DNA of 64,000 nt from DAOUJI01 sp965197415 (GCA_965197415.1 OZ240207.1:1984001-2048000); one strand, 5' to 3'. Counted from the first letter of the stretch, positions 34,942 to 44,392 are shown. Notes: generated from the letters alone by a model not told the origin. Made by a program: numbers and translations.

Positions 34942-36048
34942 ATGCTGACTGCATACGTTCAAGGCCGTATCTTCAACTACGACTATTGCGTCGGAGGCAT
35001 AGCCCTGTCGGGGGCGGGATGGTTCTTTCCATCGGACTTTGCCGTTGGCCCCAACAGGTCGCTGTACGTGCTCAGCAAGGGGTATGAGTTCCTGCCCACA
35101 CAGGGAATCACCAAGTGTACGTTGGACTCGGAGTACGTCTGGGAATGCCGAGGCGGGGACTATCTGGAAGGGAGGGGGCCGTTCCCCAGTTCCATCGCCC
35201 TTGACAGCGACGAAAACGTGTACGTCTCCGACGAGTTCAAGAACCGGATATACATCTTCGACAAAGACGGGAACCCCGTGGGCGACTGGGGCTCGGACGG
35301 CTCCACCAACGGCAAGTCCACCGGCATCACTCTGCCCGCCCCGAACACGGTGGGGGCCGGCGTCGCTTTCGACCTGTACTTGAAGAAGGTGGGGGCCAGA
35401 GACTCTTCCAAAGACGGCGAACTGAACGGCCCGATGGGCCTTACTATCGACGGCGACGATAATCTATACATAGCCGACAGCTACAACCACCGCATCCAAG
35501 TGTTCACTAGAGACGGGACTTTCCTGCGAAAATGGGGAAGCTACGGATGCGGAGAGGGAGAGCTCAACCTTCCTTGGGGCATGGCCGTGGACGCCGAGGG
35601 CTGCGTATACGTAGCCGACTGGGGCAACTCCAGGGTGCAGAAGTTCTCCCCGGACGGCGACTTCCTGGCCGTTTTCGGGGCGCAGGGGTCGGGAGAGGGC
35701 GAGTTGAACAGCCCTTCCAGTGTGGCCGTCGACAAAGACGGGGACGTGTACGTATGCGATTGGGGAGCAAACCGCGTAAACATCTACGAACCCGACGGGG
35801 AATACTTGATGCACTTCACGGGGGACGCAGACCGGCTCTCTCAATGGACTCAGAACAAGGTGGACGCAAACGTCAACCAGCAAAGGGCACGAAAGAGGGC
35901 GGACCTGTCCAGGGAAAGGTATTTCAGGAGACCGGTCACCGTGCGCGTCGACAACGAGGGCAGGATTATGACGCTGGAGGCGGTGGCCTGCCGCATCCAG
36001 GTGTACGTAAAAGAACAGGACTGGGTGGAGCCTCAATTCAACCTGTAG
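34942..36048 (+). CDS. NHL-repeat beta-propeller protein (copy 2)
   Basis: This 368-residue paralogue of the protein at 21604 has the same opening (MLTAYVQGRIFNYDYCVGG) and blades such as NLYIADSYNHRIQVFTRDGT and CVYVADWGNSRVQKFSPDGD. The C-terminus QVYVKEQDWVEPQFNL also matches. It starts 97 bp after its DUF1800 partner behind a GGGGGGAG site. No signal peptide or catalytic motif is evident. Confidence 0.87.
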   Translation: MLTAYVQGRIFNYDYCVGGIALSGAGWFFPSDFAVGPNRSLYVLSKGYEFLPTQGITKCTLDSEYVWECRGGDYLEGRGPFPSSIALDSDENVYVSDEFKNRIYIFDKDGNPVGDWGSDGSTNGKSTGITLPAPNTVGAGVAFDLYLKKVGARDSSKDGELNGPMGLTIDGDDNLYIADSYNHRIQVFTRDGTFLRKWGSYGCGEGELNLPWGMAVDAEGCVYVADWGNSRVQKFSPDGDFLAVFGAQGSGEGELNSPSSVAVDKDGDVYVCDWGANRVNIYEPDGEYLMHFTGDADRLSQWTQNKVDANVNQQRARKRADLSRERYFRRPVTVRVDNEGRIMTLEAVACRIQVYVKEQDWVEPQFNL

Positions 36049-36130
36049 CTCCGGCCTATCCCCATAATCTCCAGGCGTTCGTGGGCCGACCTGTGACTCC
36101 GCCGTTCCCTCATACGCTAAAATGTCAGGC

Positions 36131-36190
36131 GGAGCCGTTTGGACCGGCTCCTACGCAGCCCGCCCAATGGGAACATGACCTCTGGGCGGG
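36131..36190 (+). terminator. Two hairpins between NHL gene and CoA-transferase gene
   Basis: GGAGCCG (36131-36137) pairs with CGGCTCC (36145-36151), and CCCGCCCA (36159-36166) pairs with TGGGCGGG (36183-36190). Neither is followed by a T-run. They lie between two apparent transcription units and may end the first one. Confidence 0.4.
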
Positions 36191-36259
36191 AAGTCCGGCA
36201 AAGGCTGCCGTGAACCTAAACCTCCTCAGTTGGAGGAAAATGGAAACGAGAAGATTGTG

Positions 36260-37462
36260 ATGCAAGCGCTTGGCGGCGCCAGGGTACTCGACCTGTCAAT
36301 CGACGTGGCCGGGGCCTACTGCGGGAAGCTCCTGGCCGATTACGGCGCCGAGGTGATCAAGGTCGAAAGCCCCGGACGCGGCGATCCCTTGCGTGCCGTC
36401 GATCCCGCTGATGACTCCTCCTACTCGGAGAAAAGCCCCCTCTTCCTTCATCTCAACGCCAACAAGCAAGGGATAACGCTGGATATCGAATGCGCCACCG
36501 GGCAGGAAGTGTTCAAAGAGTTGGTCCAAGTGTCCGACGTCGTCATCGAGAGCTTCAGCCCAGGGCGGTTGCCTGAACTGGGGTTGGACTACCAGACCCT
36601 GGCCAGCACAAGGGAGTCCCTGGTGATGACCTCCATCAGTCCTTTCGGCCCGGACGGCCCGTACAGGGACTACAAGTCGGCGGACATTGTGGACTCTGCT
36701 ATGGGCGGCTGGACGTACGCCCACGGAGACCGGGACCGGGAGCCTCTGCAACCGGGGGGACCGTACACCGGGTATGTAACCGGCATTATAGCCAGCATTG
36801 GGACCTTGATGGCCGTCTTTGGAGCCAGGAACACCGGCCTGGGCCAGCAAGTGTGGATTTCGGGCATGGAGTCCGCGTTGACCACCATCATATACGACTG
36901 GGTGAGGCTCTCCTACACCGGAGAGCCGCGCCTGAGGCATGGCCACCGTTTTGGCCAGGGGTCCACAGGCACCGCCGGAACGTCGATTCAACCAAGCGGC
37001 GACGGCTATTTCCTGCTGCTGGGCGGGCCGCATCGGGAGGGCCTCGGAGCGCTTCTAGACGCACCAGAGCTTTCCGACGACCCCCAGTTCAAGTCGGGGG
37101 AGAGCTGGGTGGCAAACAGCGACGGAATAGAGGCGCTGCTCAGGCCCATGTTTGAAAAGTTCACCACCGATGAGTTGTTCCATCGCGGGCAGTTGCTGAG
37201 GCTTCCGCTGGCTCCCGTGGCCAAACCGGAAGACCTCGTAAACTCACCCCATCTTCACGAGAGGGGCTATTTCATTCCGGTGGAACACCCTGTGGCCGGC
37301 AGCCTGCTGCACACAGGGCCTGTCTACCGGATGTCAGGGACGCCGTATTCCATGAATCGAGCGGCCCCTACGTTGGGCCAGGACAACGACGCCATATACG
37401 GGGGGCTTCTGGGGCTGGACCGGAAGTCCATACGTTCTCTGCGTTCTTTGGGCGTAATCTGA
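36260..37462 (+). CDS. Family III (CaiB/BaiF) CoA-transferase-like protein, catalytic Asp absent
   Basis: This 400-residue protein has the family III fold: GARVLDLSIDVAGAYCGKLL, ADYGAEVIKVESPGRGDPLR and NANKQGITLDI. Active members carry an Asp in a motif like iGDYvaG that forms the CoA-anhydride. Here the aligned stretch is PYTGYVTGIIA, which puts Gly171 at that place. The next gene is a second family III protein with the Asp retained, so the two may form a heteromer, as in benzylsuccinate CoA-transferase. ATG 36260 is preferred over TTG 36230, which lacks a ribosome site. Confidence 0.85.
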   Translation: MQALGGARVLDLSIDVAGAYCGKLLADYGAEVIKVESPGRGDPLRAVDPADDSSYSEKSPLFLHLNANKQGITLDIECATGQEVFKELVQVSDVVIESFSPGRLPELGLDYQTLASTRESLVMTSISPFGPDGPYRDYKSADIVDSAMGGWTYAHGDRDREPLQPGGPYTGYVTGIIASIGTLMAVFGARNTGLGQQVWISGMESALTTIIYDWVRLSYTGEPRLRHGHRFGQGSTGTAGTSIQPSGDGYFLLLGGPHREGLGALLDAPELSDDPQFKSGESWVANSDGIEALLRPMFEKFTTDELFHRGQLLRLPLAPVAKPEDLVNSPHLHERGYFIPVEHPVAGSLLHTGPVYRMSGTPYSMNRAAPTLGQDNDAIYGGLLGLDRKSIRSLRSLGVI

Positions 37463-37472
37463 GGAGGGAGCA

Positions 37473-38705
37473 ATGGGGCCAATCCTATCGGGAGTTCGGG
37501 TAATCGACCTGACCATGGGGTACGCGGGGCCGCTGGCCACGAGTCTGCTTGCAGCCATGGGGGCCGAGATAGTCAAAATCGAGTCTCTTCAGGTGCCGGA
37601 CTGGTGGCGTGGGAGGCATGGTTGGACCGGTCCAGAAGACATGGGATACGAGCAGTCCTTCCAGTACAACTCGGTGAACCGCAACAAGCTGGGCATTACG
37701 CTGAACCTCCGACACCCGTACGGTGTCGAAGCGTTCAAGCGGCTGGCGGCCATCAGCGACGTGGTCATCGAGAACTACAGCCCGCGGGTCATGGCCAACT
37801 TCGGGTTGGGTTACGACACTCTCCGGGAACTGCGTCCGGACATTGTCATGGTTTCCATGCCGGCCTTCGGGAGGGACGGTCCGTGGAAGGACTACATCGG
37901 GTTCGGCCAGACGATGGAAGCCGCCTCGGGCCTGACCCACTTCAACGGTTATGAAGGCGGCCAACCGCTGCTTCTGCCCAACGGCGCCGACCCCTTCGTC
38001 GGTCTGAACGGGGCCAACGCAGTGATGCTCGGCCTCATACACCGGACTGAAACCGGCTCAGGCCAGTTTGTGGAAGTCGCCCACATGGAAGCGGTGACTC
38101 CTTTCGTCGGAGAGCGACTCCTGAGTTGGCAGATGGGGAACAAGGGCCCCGTGAGCCGCAAGGGGAACCGCAGCGACTGGATGGCGCCTCATGGATGCTA
38201 TCGGGCGAAAGGGGAAGACCAGTGGGTGGCCATAGCCGTGGCTTCCGATGAGGAATGGCAGCGGTTTTGCGACTTAACCGGGGACCCGGCTTTCAAAACG
38301 GACGAACGCTTCCGCACCGCTCGCGGCAGGCTGGCTCACAAAAAGGAACTGGACGCTCTGATAGAGGTGTGGACCCAAGAGCGGGACCGGGACGAGCTGG
38401 TTTCGTCGCTACAAGGAGTCGGCGTCGCGGCGGGCATGGCTCTGTCCGACAAGGATCTGACCAAGGACCCCCACCTGCGCGAGACCGGGTATTTTCACTC
38501 GCTCGAACGGCGCTACGCCGGAGTCCACGAGTATCCCCGCGCCCCAATAAGGTTGAGCCGCTCCCCGCAACAGGAGCCGACAGCGGCCCCCACCCTGGGC
38601 CAATACAACGAGTATGTGCTGAGCGACATCCTGGGTTTCACCAAAGACGAACTACAGGAAATGAGAACTGACAAGGTCATCGGAGAGCGGCTGAGCGACG
38701 CCTAG
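37473..38705 (+). CDS. Family III (CaiB/BaiF) CoA-transferase
   Basis: This 410-residue protein moves CoA between carboxylic acids. Typical motifs are GVRVIDLTMGYAGPLATSLL, AAMGAEIVKIES, NRNKLGITLNL and AAISDVVIENYSPRVM. The catalytic Asp is probably Asp173 in LPNGADPFVGLNGANAVMLG. It starts 10 bp after the Asp-less homologue behind GAGGAGGGAG. With the thiolase-like and DUF35 genes downstream it suggests CoA-dependent breakdown of a carboxylic acid; the substrate is unknown. Confidence 0.9.
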   Translation: MGPILSGVRVIDLTMGYAGPLATSLLAAMGAEIVKIESLQVPDWWRGRHGWTGPEDMGYEQSFQYNSVNRNKLGITLNLRHPYGVEAFKRLAAISDVVIENYSPRVMANFGLGYDTLRELRPDIVMVSMPAFGRDGPWKDYIGFGQTMEAASGLTHFNGYEGGQPLLLPNGADPFVGLNGANAVMLGLIHRTETGSGQFVEVAHMEAVTPFVGERLLSWQMGNKGPVSRKGNRSDWMAPHGCYRAKGEDQWVAIAVASDEEWQRFCDLTGDPAFKTDERFRTARGRLAHKKELDALIEVWTQERDRDELVSSLQGVGVAAGMALSDKDLTKDPHLRETGYFHSLERRYAGVHEYPRAPIRLSRSPQQEPTAAPTLGQYNEYVLSDILGFTKDELQEMRTDKVIGERLSDA

Positions 38706-38772
38706 AGGGGATTCCCCACGATAGTCAAAGGGATGACCGGCGTTCTTAACTTTGACCCAACCGAGGTGGCGA

Positions 38773-39957
38773 ATGGTGGACATGGAGATGAGTGGAAAGA
38801 CGGCTATCGTTGGACTGGGCATGACCGAGATGACCCGCCGCTACACCAAACCCGCGTCGGAACTTGCCATGGACGCCGTAGTGTCCGCCGTGGAAGACGC
38901 CGGGCTGAAAAAAGGAGACATTGACGGTCTGCTGACCATCGCCGGAATCTCTGGGGGCTTAGAGTTGGACTTCCACGTGGGCCTAGGGCTTCGCGACCTG
39001 CGGTTGCGGGCCCACATGAACTCCAATACCGCAGGCTCCAACGCGGGGATGATGGTCCAATACGCCGCTCTAGCCATACAGGCCGGCATGGCCGACGTGG
39101 TTGGCATTGTGCTCGGCGACTCTCCCATCTCTTCAGGGGTAAGCGGGGGGCAAGCGTATGGGCGCCGGAGGCCGTTGACGGGCCAGACGGGCCTCAACGC
39201 AGCCTATGGCGTATTCGGGGCTCCGATGACTTATGCCCTTGCCGCCCAGCGACACATGGCTTTATACGGCACCACTCGGGACCATCTTGGCGCCATTGCC
39301 GTCTCCAACCGCCGGTGGGCCGCCATGACACCCCACGCCGTCTATAGAGACCCGTTGACCTTGGACGACTATCACAACAGCCGATGGATTGCCGAGCCGT
39401 TCCACATCCTCGACTGCTGCATGGTCAACAACGGCGCTGTGGCCGTCATCGTAACATCCGCTGACCGCGCCCGGGACTTGAAACAGCCTCCCGTCTACAT
39501 CCTGGGGATGGGCCAGGGGTATCCCGGCAATCCTCGCCGCGCAGGCTATGAATCTGAAGTGAACACCGGTGCCGTTCTGTCCAAAGAGACGGCGTTCAGG
39601 ATGGCTGGCATCAGGGTCGAAGACGTGGACCTTTGCGAGTTCTACGACTGTTTTACGTATGCGACTCTCGTGACGCTGGAAGATTACGGGTTCTGCGAGA
39701 AGGGACAGGGCGGGTTCTTTGCCGCAGAGGGCAGGCTCGGCCCCGGAGGCTCCTTGCCGACCAACACGGGAGGCGGGCATTTATCGGGCTTCTATTTGTG
39801 GGGCATGACTCCCATCTCGGAGGCCGTCATTCAGGCCCGAGGTCAAGCCGGAGAGCGTCAGGTCCCCAAGCATGACGTTGTTCTTGTCAGCAGCCAGGGC
39901 GGAACGCTCGACTATCATTCCTGTTTCGTCCTTGGCCCATCCCCTTTGGGCGGATAG
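38773..39957 (+). CDS. Thiolase-like lipid-transfer protein (Ltp2/SCP-x type)
   Basis: This protein of about 394 residues has the thiolase fold of the SCP-x/Ltp2 group (KTAIVGLGMTEMTRRYTKPA, ASELAMDAVVSAVEDAGL). The nucleophilic Cys of true thiolases is not found where expected (HMNSNTAGSNAG). The active-site region keeps CEFYDCFTYATL and GGGHLSGFYLWG, as in Ltp2 aldolases that work with a DUF35 partner in steroid side-chain removal. Such a partner follows directly. It probably performs a retro-aldol or related cleavage of an acyl-CoA. The start is ATG 38773 (GAGGTG upstream), with later ATGs possible. Confidence 0.85.
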   Translation: MVDMEMSGKTAIVGLGMTEMTRRYTKPASELAMDAVVSAVEDAGLKKGDIDGLLTIAGISGGLELDFHVGLGLRDLRLRAHMNSNTAGSNAGMMVQYAALAIQAGMADVVGIVLGDSPISSGVSGGQAYGRRRPLTGQTGLNAAYGVFGAPMTYALAAQRHMALYGTTRDHLGAIAVSNRRWAAMTPHAVYRDPLTLDDYHNSRWIAEPFHILDCCMVNNGAVAVIVTSADRARDLKQPPVYILGMGQGYPGNPRRAGYESEVNTGAVLSKETAFRMAGIRVEDVDLCEFYDCFTYATLVTLEDYGFCEKGQGGFFAAEGRLGPGGSLPTNTGGGHLSGFYLWGMTPISEAVIQARGQAGERQVPKHDVVLVSSQGGTLDYHSCFVLGPSPLGG

Positions 39958-39988
39958 CCCCGGGAACGGAGCAAGGAGGCTTATAGCG

Positions 39989-40393
39989 ATGCCGGAAAAA
40001 CCTATCCCCGAGGCCGATGAACTCTGGCAGCCCTTTTTCGACGGAGCGCGCAACGGGACGTTGATGGTCCAGCGTTGCCAGGCTTGCGAGTCCCATCTTG
40101 CTCCCGGGACTGCGCGTTGCACCGAGTGTTGGAGCGAGTCTCTGGCATGGGTGCAAGCTTCCGGCCAGGGGACGCTGTTTTCCTATTCGATTGTCCACCA
40201 TATCGGCCATCCTGGCTTCCGCGATGAAGTCCCTTACGTCATCGCAGTGGTGGAGCTTGAGGAAGGCCCTAGGTTGAACACCAACATCCTCCGCGGCGAC
40301 GACACGGAACTCAAAGTCGGAATCCCCGTGGAGGTGGTTTTCGAGGCTCTCAGCGAGGAAATCTCGATTCCCAAGTTTCGCCCGGCTGAATGA
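39989..40393 (+). CDS. DUF35 (OB-fold, zinc-ribbon) acyl-CoA-associated protein
   Basis: This 134-residue protein has a rubredoxin-like zinc ribbon (CQACESHLAPGTARCTEC) and a C-terminal OB fold (GTLFSYSIVHHIGHPGF, VPYVIAVVELEEGPRLNTNI). DUF35 proteins pair with thiolase-like proteins such as Ltp2 and ChsH and bind CoA esters. The start follows GCAAGGAGG. It lies 31 bp after the thiolase-like gene and is almost certainly its partner. Confidence 0.9.
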   Translation: MPEKPIPEADELWQPFFDGARNGTLMVQRCQACESHLAPGTARCTECWSESLAWVQASGQGTLFSYSIVHHIGHPGFRDEVPYVIAVVELEEGPRLNTNILRGDDTELKVGIPVEVVFEALSEEISIPKFRPAE

Positions 40394-40429
40394 CTCCGCC
40401 GGGTTCGCGGGGCCCTACACGGCTTTCCC

Positions 40430-41347
40430 TTACCTGCTGCCCCGCAACCGGGGGTCCCACATATCGCGCAACGCGTCCCCCAGCATGTTGAAGGCGAACA
40501 CCACCAAGCCGATGGCTACCGACGGGAAGACTATCAAGGTGGGCGCCTCCCTGAGCAGGTGGTAGGTCTGCCGGCTCATCATCCCGCCCCAGGAGGGGTC
40601 TTCAGGCGGACCTCCCAGACCCAGGAAACTGAGGGAGCTTTCAATGATGATGGCGGCTCCCAGGGTGACGGAGGCCATGACCAGAATCAGCGAGAGGCAG
40701 TTGGGTAGCACGTGCCGGGCCACGATGCGCCAGTATCCCGCGCCCACTGCCCTGGCGGCGGTTACGTAGTCCATCGCAATGACGGAGAGGGTCTGCGATC
40801 GCACCGCTCTTGCGGTCGGAGGGATGATGGTGATGGATATGGCGATGATGACGTTCTCCAGGGAAGAGCCCGCCGTGGCAACGATGGCCATAGCCAGTAT
40901 CAATGAAGGGAAGGCCATCAGAGCGTCGATAACCCGCTGGAGGCCCATGTCCACCCATGAACCCCTGGTGGCGCTGATGACGCCGATGGAGCTCCCGATT
41001 AGCACTCCGCATGTTGTGGACGCCAGGCTGACGTACAGCGAGATGCGTGCGCCGTATATCAGCCGGCTGAGAACGTCGCGGCCCAACTCATCGCTGCCTA
41101 GGACAAACCCGCTCTCACCCACTCCCGCGAAAATGGCCGATACATTGATTCCGTAGGGGTCGGACGGCGCAGTCAGCGGCGCGAAGACGGCAACCAGGAC
41201 CAGCAGGATAATGACGACGGCCGCCACAGCCCCCATTGGCTGCAGGACAGCGAACCTCTTAGCCGCAAGCAGGAATGAGACCACAGAACCTGCCCTGGGC
41301 TGCCCTACGGCATCGATGGCATCTTCACCGGGAGCAATCACTTTCAC
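40430..41347 (-). CDS. Peptide-type ABC transporter permease, DppC-like
   Basis: This 305-residue DppC-family permease has FVLGSDELGRDVLSRLIYGA, the EAA loop YVTAARAVGAGYWRIVARHV and the C-terminal DALRDMWDPRLRGSR. The start is GTG 41347 behind CGAGGACT. It follows the DppB-like gene by 41 bp and ends transporter set 4, tail to tail with the DUF35 gene. Confidence 0.93.
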   Translation of the reverse strand: MKVIAPGEDAIDAVGQPRAGSVVSFLLAAKRFAVLQPMGAVAAVVIILLVLVAVFAPLTAPSDPYGINVSAIFAGVGESGFVLGSDELGRDVLSRLIYGARISLYVSLASTTCGVLIGSSIGVISATRGSWVDMGLQRVIDALMAFPSLILAMAIVATAGSSLENVIIAISITIIPPTARAVRSQTLSVIAMDYVTAARAVGAGYWRIVARHVLPNCLSLILVMASVTLGAAIIIESSLSFLGLGGPPEDPSWGGMMSRQTYHLLREAPTLIVFPSVAIGLVVFAFNMLGDALRDMWDPRLRGSR

Positions 41348-41388
41348 AGTCCTCGCAAGGTTCCCATAAGGAGTGATCGTGCAACATG

Positions 41389-42345
41389 TCAGTATCGAAT
41401 CCTGGGGTCCAGCACCCCATACAGCAGGTCCACTATCAGGTTGATGATCAATATCCCCCCAATCATCGTCATGACTATGCCCTGGACCATGGCGTAGTCC
41501 CTGTTCGAGATTGAATCGAGAAGAATCTTGCCAAGACCGGGCAGCCGGAAGATGCGTTCTATGATGACTGTGCCGCCCAACAGGACCGCGAACTGGAATC
41601 CTGCGAGGGTCAGCACCGGCAGCAGGGCGTTTCTCAGCCCGTGGCGGTAGACGACCACCCTATTCCTCAGACCTTTCGAGCGGGCTGTTCGGACGTAGTC
41701 TTCCCGGAGCACGTCCAGCATTCCCGAGCGGGTGATTCTGGCCATGTAGCCTATGCGGGTGAAGGAAAGGGCAAGCACCGGAAACGCCATCTGCTTGATG
41801 TTGAGCCATGGGTCATTCCATAGCTGCGCGTATCCCACGGGCGGCTGCCAGTCGAACAACACCACCTGGACGAAGATGATGAGGATGGCGAAGACGAACA
41901 GCGGTATCGTCACCCCCACGATGGCGACGGCCCTACCGATGTAATCAATCCACGTGTTCTGGTTGACGGCTGAGATTACACCGAGGGGAATGGCGAAAAT
42001 TATGCTGATGATTATGCCCGTGACAGCCAACTCGGCGCTGACTGGCAAGCTGCGCACAATGTTGTCACTCACATCCGAGTCGTCATAGAACGATTTGCCC
42101 ATGTCTCCGTAGAACAAACCCTGGACCCAGTCGAAATATTGGACGACGAGGGTACGGTCGGTGCCCATCTTCTTCCGGAGGACTTCGAGGTCTTCTTCGG
42201 TGTACACGGAGTTGCCGGTTGGGCCCGCCAGCCTGGCCGCAGCCGGGTCGCCCGGAACGACCCGCAGAATGAGAAAGGCTATGATGGACACAAGGATGAC
42301 GCTGGGGATGAAAGCCAGCAGCCGTTTGAGTATGTATGTGTGCAT
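41389..42345 (-). CDS. Peptide-type ABC transporter permease, DppB-like
   Basis: This 318-residue DppB-family permease has RVVPGDPAAARLAGPTGNSV, the EAA loop LREDYVRTARSKGLRNRVVV and the C-terminal LLYGVLDPRIRY. It sits between the receptor gene (separated by a hairpin at 42420-42455) and the DppC-like gene. Confidence 0.93.
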   Translation of the reverse strand: MHTYILKRLLAFIPSVILVSIIAFLILRVVPGDPAAARLAGPTGNSVYTEEDLEVLRKKMGTDRTLVVQYFDWVQGLFYGDMGKSFYDDSDVSDNIVRSLPVSAELAVTGIIISIIFAIPLGVISAVNQNTWIDYIGRAVAIVGVTIPLFVFAILIIFVQVVLFDWQPPVGYAQLWNDPWLNIKQMAFPVLALSFTRIGYMARITRSGMLDVLREDYVRTARSKGLRNRVVVYRHGLRNALLPVLTLAGFQFAVLLGGTVIIERIFRLPGLGKILLDSISNRDYAMVQGIVMTMIGGILIINLIVDLLYGVLDPRIRY

Positions 42346-42419
42346 CAGCCTTTCCTTGTGGTGCAGGCATCGAAGCTAGGGCGCGGCGATGGGAACTTCC
42401 GGCGCCTGGCTAAGAGAAG

Positions 42420-42455
42420 AAACGGGTGAATGGAGGCGGCTCTATTCACCCGTTT
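42420..42455 (-). terminator. Hairpin terminator between receptor and permeases of set 4
   Basis: Arms AAACGGGTGAAT (42420-42431) and ATTCACCCGTTT (42444-42455) form a perfect 12-bp stem. On the minus strand a T-rich tract (TTTCTTCTCTT) follows. It lies just past the receptor stop, so it should end most transcripts there and leave the permeases at lower level. Confidence 0.7.
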
Positions 42456-42487
42456 CTTAAGATGACCCTTTTTACAGTCTTGCTATT

Positions 42488-44392
42488 TTATTGGTCAATA
42501 AGCCAAAGCTGCTCGGCCTTGGTCTCCAGGTATCCGCTCTGGGTGGGCATCTGGCCCGCCACCTTTTCGGCATTGAAAAGGCGGGAGATCGTCCTCCACT
42601 CCTGCATCACCATGTAGGTGTCTTTGGTAAGAAGGATGTCCTCGATCTGCGCCACTATTGCGCGCCTCTGGACCTGGTCTATTGTCCGGCTCTGTTCTCT
42701 GATCAGAGCCGGCAGGTCTTCAGGCCCCTCGTATTCCCAATTGTGACTGTTGATAACCGAGTCCGGCAGGTAGAAGGAGTTGAGATAGTGGTCCGGGGTG
42801 ACGATCCCAACGCCCAGCCCCTGGATAATCAGGTCGAAGGTCCCCTCCGCCCTTATCGCATCCATGGTGGCCCGGTCGAAGGTCGCCACCTCCAACTCGA
42901 TGTTCAGGAACCGCTTTAACTGGTCTTGTATAGTGGCCCCCCTGAGAGCGTCACCGGCCGTAGACGTGATCTGGAAGGTGGTCTTGAAGCCGTCGGGGTA
43001 ACCCGCTTCCGCCAAGAGTTCTTTAGCCCGGGCTACGTCCTGGTCATGGGGGACTCGGAAACCCGGCACCTCCAATATCTCCTCGCCTGTCAATCCCAGT
43101 GGATGCCCCGGAGGAACGGCGGGGCCGCCCAATACTCCTCTTCCCGCTTGGACTGCCTGATTCAACTCATGCCGGTCCAGCACCAGCATCATAGCCTGCC
43201 GTACAAGGATGTTGTCGAAAGGCGCCTTGGTGACGTTCATCTTGAGCATATTGGGGCAGCAGGGGAGCGCGTAGGCGATGAACTTGCCCTTGCCTCGCTC
43301 CACCAACGCTTGCAGCTGACCCTCGGTCATGTTGCCGCTGCTCTGCCAGTTGGTCTCCCAGACCCGATCCGTCTCCCAGGCGGCCTGGGCTGCGGTCGCG
43401 TCATCGATGGTGTGGTAGTCCATCCCGTCCAGGTAAGGCAGTTTCCGGCCGTCGGGGTCCGTCTTCCAGTAGTTGGGGTTCTTCTCGTACCGCCAGTTTT
43501 CCTGGTCCGTGACCGCTACAACCCTGAACGGCCCTGAGCCCATCAGGGTCTTCCACCCGTCTTTCCACTCGAAGCTCAACTCTCCGGCGGCAACTTTGGC
43601 GTCTATGTCCTCGTAATGGTGTTTCGGGACGATGACAAGCTGGTCGTTGGCCATGAACAGCAGGAAGTCGGCCCACTGGTCTGTCAAATAGAACCGTACA
43701 GTCGTCTGGTCGATCGCTTCCACCCGGTCCATGTGGGAGGCGATGCTGATCTTGTACTCGGTGGACGCATTGGGGTGATTGGGAGTCTTGCCCGCCATGC
43801 GGTCGAAGCTGAATACTACGTCCTCGGCGGTGACAGGAGAGCCGTCCCAGAATATGGCGTCGGGGTTCAGGTAGAAGGTCCAGACCTTTCCTTCATCGTC
43901 CGACTTTTCCCACCTGACGGCCAGGTCGCCTTTGATGTCGAACCTGTCAAAGGTCCAGGCGTTGAACTCCAGCAGTGCGTTGAACATGGGCCCCAACACG
44001 TTGGACAGGTACAGGAACTGGTTGTGGGGGTCCCAGTCGCTCCTCAGCCTGAACATGGGCTGGACTTGCATCACCCCGCCGTACTGGGGTTCGCCGAATT
44101 CCTCGATCTTGTATCCGACCGCCCCGTAGCCGGTTGTCCCTTCCGCTATCGCCCTGGGGGCTTCCACCGACGACGTGGCTGTAGGGGGAGCTGCGGCAAC
44201 CGTTGGCGTCGCCGTAGGGGGAGCGACGGCGGTCGGCGGGATGTCCGTTGGGGCTGGAGACGTGGCGGTCGGCACGGCGGTCGGCGGCGACGTCGGGGTG
44301 GCGTCTTCTCCACAGGCGACCCCGACAAGGATTGCCATTGCAACCATCACACCGGCAGTCAAAAACCAATGCCGTTTAATCACGTTTTTCAT
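42488..44392 (-). CDS. Family 5 ABC transporter substrate-binding lipoprotein
   Basis: This 634-residue receptor has a lipoprotein signal ending in LVGVAC (Cys27) and a long Pro/Thr/Ala linker. Binding-domain motifs include VRWEKSDDEGKVWTFYLNPD, FWDGSPVTAEDVVFSFDRMA and DNILVRQAMMLVLDRHELNQ. The ATG at 44392 follows TAGGAGG; a longer reading to 44455 has no support. It heads transporter set 4, followed by a terminator-like hairpin and then the two permeases. Confidence 0.92.
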   Translation of the reverse strand: MKNVIKRHWFLTAGVMVAMAILVGVACGEDATPTSPPTAVPTATSPAPTDIPPTAVAPPTATPTVAAAPPTATSSVEAPRAIAEGTTGYGAVGYKIEEFGEPQYGGVMQVQPMFRLRSDWDPHNQFLYLSNVLGPMFNALLEFNAWTFDRFDIKGDLAVRWEKSDDEGKVWTFYLNPDAIFWDGSPVTAEDVVFSFDRMAGKTPNHPNASTEYKISIASHMDRVEAIDQTTVRFYLTDQWADFLLFMANDQLVIVPKHHYEDIDAKVAAGELSFEWKDGWKTLMGSGPFRVVAVTDQENWRYEKNPNYWKTDPDGRKLPYLDGMDYHTIDDATAAQAAWETDRVWETNWQSSGNMTEGQLQALVERGKGKFIAYALPCCPNMLKMNVTKAPFDNILVRQAMMLVLDRHELNQAVQAGRGVLGGPAVPPGHPLGLTGEEILEVPGFRVPHDQDVARAKELLAEAGYPDGFKTTFQITSTAGDALRGATIQDQLKRFLNIELEVATFDRATMDAIRAEGTFDLIIQGLGVGIVTPDHYLNSFYLPDSVINSHNWEYEGPEDLPALIREQSRTIDQVQRRAIVAQIEDILLTKDTYMVMQEWRTISRLFNAEKVAGQMPTQSGYLETKAEQLWLIDQ

